From NCBI GenBank assembly GCA_021234155.1, contig JAJEKV010000231.1, positions 620,001 through 684,000 of the forward strand: DNA of 64,000 nucleotides. Direction: 5' to 3'. The notes under the pieces are model-generated. The model did not search any database. It had not been told where the DNA came from and saw nothing but the letters and a program-made list of their open reading frames with translations. This stretch comes from Isoetes taiwanensis. Its lineage: Eukaryota > Streptophyta > Lycopodiopsida > Isoetales > Isoetaceae. The translations under genes were made by a program, and so were the position numbers. Of this stretch, positions 60,529 through 64,000 are shown in pieces; the stretch's first letter is position 1, and each line of letters starts with the position of its first letter.

Positions 60529-60906
60529 TTAGCCCTTTCTCTTTGTGCACCCCCGGTGTCTTATTATCATCTCTTTTATAGCTTTCGCTACATCTGTGAG
60601 TGTCTCTTCTTTGCCCATTAGAGCTGGGAGTGGGAGATCCCACCTGACCTTGTTAAATTTGGACCTTATGTCTGTGTAGACCGGGCAATCCTTGACCATA
60701 TGTACTTCGTCTTCTATTTTTCCTGAGTCACATAGTCGACATATTCGCTCTTTTCTATCTATTTTTCTCCATCTATCTTTCTCAATTCGGAGGTCGTGGC
60801 TCCCCATTCTGAACCTAGCCAGCATTCCTCTGTTGCTCCTATTCAACATGTTACTTTTGTATGTAATATGTCCTATCTGTCCCCCTGGATTGAAGGTTCC
60901 CAATAG
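60529..60906 (-). pseudogene. LINE ORF2 C-terminus with CCHC zinc knuckle
   Basis: The frame is the same as that of the RT part, separated from it only by the TGA at 60907-60909. It contains 'RICRLCDSGKIEDEVHMVKD' plus Cys, a C-x2-C-x9-H-x4-C pattern near residues 84-101 that is usual at the end of LINE ORF2 proteins. The true stop is at 60529-60531. Confidence 0.75.
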
Positions 60907-62052
60907 TCAGTCTGCTTTAGGCCCTGTGTGCTGTGCTAGCCAGCTCCTCATTGCCCTGCCTGTCCATTCTTCGTCCCATCCATCCGCTTGTATACTATGG
61001 TTTAGTTGCATCCCCATGCTTGCCGTCCACCTCGCCACGTCGTTAAACCATCCTTTGCCTGTTACTATGTGTTGTTTTGCTGATTCATCTATTGCCAATG
61101 ACGATAGTTTGTCCTCCTTTCCATAACTATTGTCCTTTATTAGGTACCTTATTGTTCTTTCCCATGCTCTCACCTCCATTGGCTTTTCCCCTGTTTCATA
61201 TATGATTGTTGCTAATGATGTACCTGCCTTCACCTGGAATTCCTGTCCGTGCCATTGCCTCAGTATTCCTTCCTGTTTTTCCCATTTCTTCTCTGATAGA
61301 CTTGGCCCCCATGTGTCACATCCGTACAGCTGTGTTGATGCTACTAATGTGCTAAATAGGTATGTTTTGATTTCCCAGTTGGTGATCCTGCTGTTGTTAC
61401 AGTAATTCATCATGATGTAATAATTGCCTATCGCTGCTTGCAATCTGTTGTCTGCCCCTTTTGACCACTTCACCCCACCATGCGTGTCATATCCCAAATA
61501 CCTGTATCCTGTGGTTTCCTCTAGCTCTTGTCCCTTGTATTTAAAGGGCTTGTATTTTGTCTTTGTACCGAAGGTCACTATTTTTGTTTTGTCCAGATTG
61601 ACTGTCAATCCTGTCTCCAAACAAAACTCTTCTAGTATCTCTAGCATTCTGTGCATTCCTTTGGCTTTGGTCGCCATCATACCTAAGTCATCCGCATATA
61701 GCATTATTGGAACTTTTGTTCTCCCTATCATTGGTGCTTCCCTGTCTCCCTCTCTTTCCTTGAAAAATTCCTGTAGAGCATCTATGTATATCCCAAAAAG
61801 TGTGGGTGATAGTGGGCATCCTTGCTTTACTCCTGTGTCGCAATCTATTGCTTCCCCTTCCCCCTCTATTTTGGCATATACCTTTTGATATAGCCTTGCA
61901 ATTGATCCTACTAACCCTTCTGGTGCTCTTAGTCCTCTAAGTAGGAGTTTATCTCTGGGTACTGTGTCGAAGGCTTTTTTAAAGTCCACGAAGCAGCATA
62001 TGATCTTCTTGTTACTCTCCTTTGCCTGTTCTATCATTATCCTTAGAGTCAC
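60907..62052 (-). pseudogene. LINE ORF2 reverse transcriptase domain
   Basis: The frame (381 codons) carries the RT motifs in order: FVDFKKAFD (residues 21-29), GVKQGCPLSP (74-83) and YADD (119-122). It is in the same reading frame as the endonuclease part (offset 1647 bp, divisible by 3), and 'QGQAGFRPEYSTTDHLV' just upstream lies between the interrupting stops. It synthesises cDNA at the nicked target. The frame ends at a TGA at 60907, after which coding continues in frame. Confidence 0.85.
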
Positions 62053-62154
62053 CAGATGGTCCGTAGTCGAGTACTCCGGTCGAAAACCAGCCTGGCCTTG
62101 TGCTCACGAGTTTTCCACTGTTTTACGCCCAAATTTTCGGCCGATCTAATGCTT

Positions 62155-63958
62155 TCAGAACCATTTCGCGAATACTGAACTGACCATGATGGTCCTATAA
62201 TTACTCGGTTCTTCTCTGTTTCCCCCTTTATGGAGCGGAATTACTTTATTAAACTGCCATCTTTCTGGTAGGCCTGAGTGTATTACCTCATTGAATATTT
62301 CTGTTATGATCCCTACTATCTGTGTTTCTACGCATTTCAACATCTCCGCTGTTAGCCCATATAAATCCGGTGCCTTGTTATTTGCCATCTTGTTTAGTGC
62401 CCATGTCACCTCTTCCTTGGAGAAGGAAGGTTTATGTCTACCTTCTGGAGCCATGATTGGTGCAGTCCCTGTTTTGTATAGACGTTCCAGGTATCTTGTC
62501 CAGTCTATTTCTATTTCCGTTTCTCCCCCCTCCTCTCCTGCTACTGTACCTGCTTTTGTTTTTGAGCCTTTTTTCATATTGTTCCAGAATTCCTTAGGCC
62601 GTTTTTTCAAGTCCTCGGCTAGTCCCCATTGGTGGTTTTTCAGGTCCTGAACTTTCTTTCTTTTCAGTACCTTCACATATTTGTTACGTTCCTCGTGGTA
62701 TGCCTCAGTTCCTTTTGCCTGTTTGACTTTCCTTCTCTGTTCCATGCATGCCTCGTCGAACCATACTGACCTTCGAAATGCTATAACCCTTCTTCCTCTT
62801 TCTTTTCTCCCAAATGCTGTTTTTGCTGCTTCTTCCAAGATGTCATTCATGTCGTTCCCTCTGTCCTTCAGTTCCTCTCCCCACTCTTTGTCTCTCATTT
62901 TCTTTTTTACCGTGTTTATGAATGCTCCCACTCTGTTTTCTCTGAATTTGACTACCAGTTTGGTCTGTTTACCTCTTCTTTGCCTGTCTTCTGTTCTTCC
63001 CCTTGTCGCATTTATCTTGAGCATGATGGGTCTGTGGCCCTCCCTTCCTCCTAACGGCCATTCTCCTAACTCCATCTTTTCAATTTCCCTTATTGCTTCC
63101 TCATTTGCTATCACATAGTCTACTATACTGCTCCCGTGAGCATTTGTACTTGTGAACTGGCCCGAGGCTTGCCACCTTCTTAGGCCAATGCATATAACCA
63201 TATCTGTAGCTGTACATACCTCTATCAGGGTTTCTCCTCTCGCTGTCACCTCCATTTCATCTACTGTGTTCCTTTGCCATTCTTCCCTCCTTCCGGCCTG
63301 TGTCCACTGTCCATTCTCATTGTCTATCCCTGCTTTCTGTGCCTGTTCCTGCCTCGTCCTTGCATTGATATCTCCTACTATGATCAACGATCCCTTATCT
63401 CTGTGTTTCATGACGATTTCCCCCATGCCTAGTAGTTCCAGTTTGTCACATTGAGGTGGGTAATACACTATTAGTAAATATAACTTTCTGTAGTCAAGCA
63501 TTACAATATTTATAAGCATGTATCTTTTATTAATGTCGGTTTCTAGAATACATGCTTTTTTGACACTGCTATTCCTAATGTAGCAGGCTAGCCCTGCACT
63601 TCCTCTTCCTGCTTTGTAGTTCTTTTCCCTCCAACATGTGAACAGTGTGTATCCTGGTTCGTCTGGTAGCCTCTTTGATCTGTGCTCCCACGTCTCCACT
63701 AGGCATATGATATCCTGGTCCCTTGCTGCGTGTAAGCGTTCTCCGTCATCCCAAGGATATCCAAGGATATCCCGTGCAGTTCCAGTACCAGATCGCTATT
63801 TCTTCCTTTCTTTCTGTGCCCCCTTGCCTCCCTGATGATCTAGTTCGTGTCCTTTCTTTACCTGTCTCCTCGTCTTTGCTCCCTGGTCCCCTCCTGTCTC
63901 CCTTGTCGGGGTTATGTTTTGGTCTAGGTCTCTTCTGGCCTCTTTTCTGCTTCCCCAC
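62155..63958 (-). pseudogene. LINE ORF2 N-terminal half: basic region and APE-type endonuclease
   Basis: From 63958 a Lys/Arg-rich stretch leads to 'EIAIWYWNCTG'. A 10-bp tandem duplication (63751-63770) then shifts the frame. The endonuclease proper follows as 'DIICLVETWEHRSKRL', with GDINAR (metal-binding Asp and Asn) and SSIVDYV as in APE-type LINE nucleases. The final motif reads GHRP where most relatives have SDHRP, so the catalytic Asp is apparently replaced by Gly. The half ends at three stops between 62155 and 62097. The nuclease nicks target DNA to prime reverse transcription. Confidence 0.8.
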
Positions 63959-64000
63959 CCTAGCTGTGTCTGCGTTAGGATCTTGGGGACTGTTTCCCGG

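Larger units (their letters stand above)
60250..64000 (-). mobile_element. Long LINE (EN + RT + zinc knuckle), minus strand, 5' end beyond the window
   Basis: Its 3' end is at about 60255 with a short TATTCTATATTCTATTCTA-like tail rather than poly(A), after a 3' UTR of about 270 bp. ORF2 runs from beyond 63958 to 60529. It encodes an N-terminal basic region, an APE-type endonuclease, a reverse transcriptase and a C-terminal CCHC motif. The copy is nearly full length for ORF2, but stop codons and a 10-bp duplication make it inactive as read. See the separate domain entries. Confidence 0.85.

Noticed and set aside
61130-63454. Plus-strand Ser/Pro-rich frames of 90-154 codons
   Set aside because: All lie opposite the LINE ORF2, whose domain motifs are unambiguous on the minus strand.

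Overview
The window is nuclear DNA of a land plant. Genes are split by GT-AG introns, one gene encodes a plant-type nuclear poly(A) polymerase, one encodes a PLS-type pentatricopeptide (PPR) protein, and most of the rest is decayed transposon sequence. The style of the PPR gene, the DUF7869-like remnant and a Sola-like transposase would suit a fern or another seed-free plant. That placement is inference, and no rRNA, organellar or other marker in the window fixes it.

Layout. 1-1.8 kb is the 3' end of an L1-like LINE with a long A tail. 1.8-5.6 kb holds a broken multi-exon gene with an acidic tail, a degenerate coding-like repeat and small inverted repeats. 5.6-9.45 kb is the best gene, a complete 12-coding-exon poly(A) polymerase. 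9.7-14.8 kb carries minisatellites, a GC-rich MITE and two 5'-truncated LINE insertions with target duplications. 15.07-16.79 kb is an intronless PPR gene. 17.8-18.35 kb is a frameshifted minus-strand gene.

19.9-31.6 kb is LTR-retrotransposon territory: two directly repeated LTR copies, one split by a solo LTR with a clean 5-bp target duplication, plus SINE-like elements and decayed internal sequence. 32-37.5 kb is a repeat province in which a short palindrome (core TCTCGACTCGCGAGTCGAGA) recurs, and it contains a 550-bp foldback. 40.9-42.7 kb is an FCP1-like, probably catalytically dead phosphatase gene with a frameshift. 43.2-44.7 kb is a tandem array with a constant 283-bp period. 45-47.6 kb has an acidic RS-rich ORF, a 'GGCCTTAGTGCC' repeat field and the last two exons of adenylosuccinate lyase, the final exon duplicated in tandem.

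48.6-53.4 kb is a second transposon cluster: a foldback, a nearly intact two-exon DD(D/E)-type transposase on the minus strand and, head-to-head, a DUF7869-like remnant. 54.3-54.7 kb is another LINE fragment. 57.9-58.7 kb has three exons of an unrecognised minus-strand gene. 60.1-64 kb is a copia pol fragment next to the 3' end of a long minus-strand LINE whose ORF2 stays in one frame apart from four stop codons and a 10-bp duplication.

The genes do not form an operon or pathway. They are separate housekeeping-type loci in a sea of mobile DNA. The poly(A) polymerase and PPR genes look functional. The phosphatase-like, adenylosuccinate lyase, transposase and LINE reading frames all carry lesions, several of them single-base shifts at or near short homopolymers that could be real decay or assembly error.
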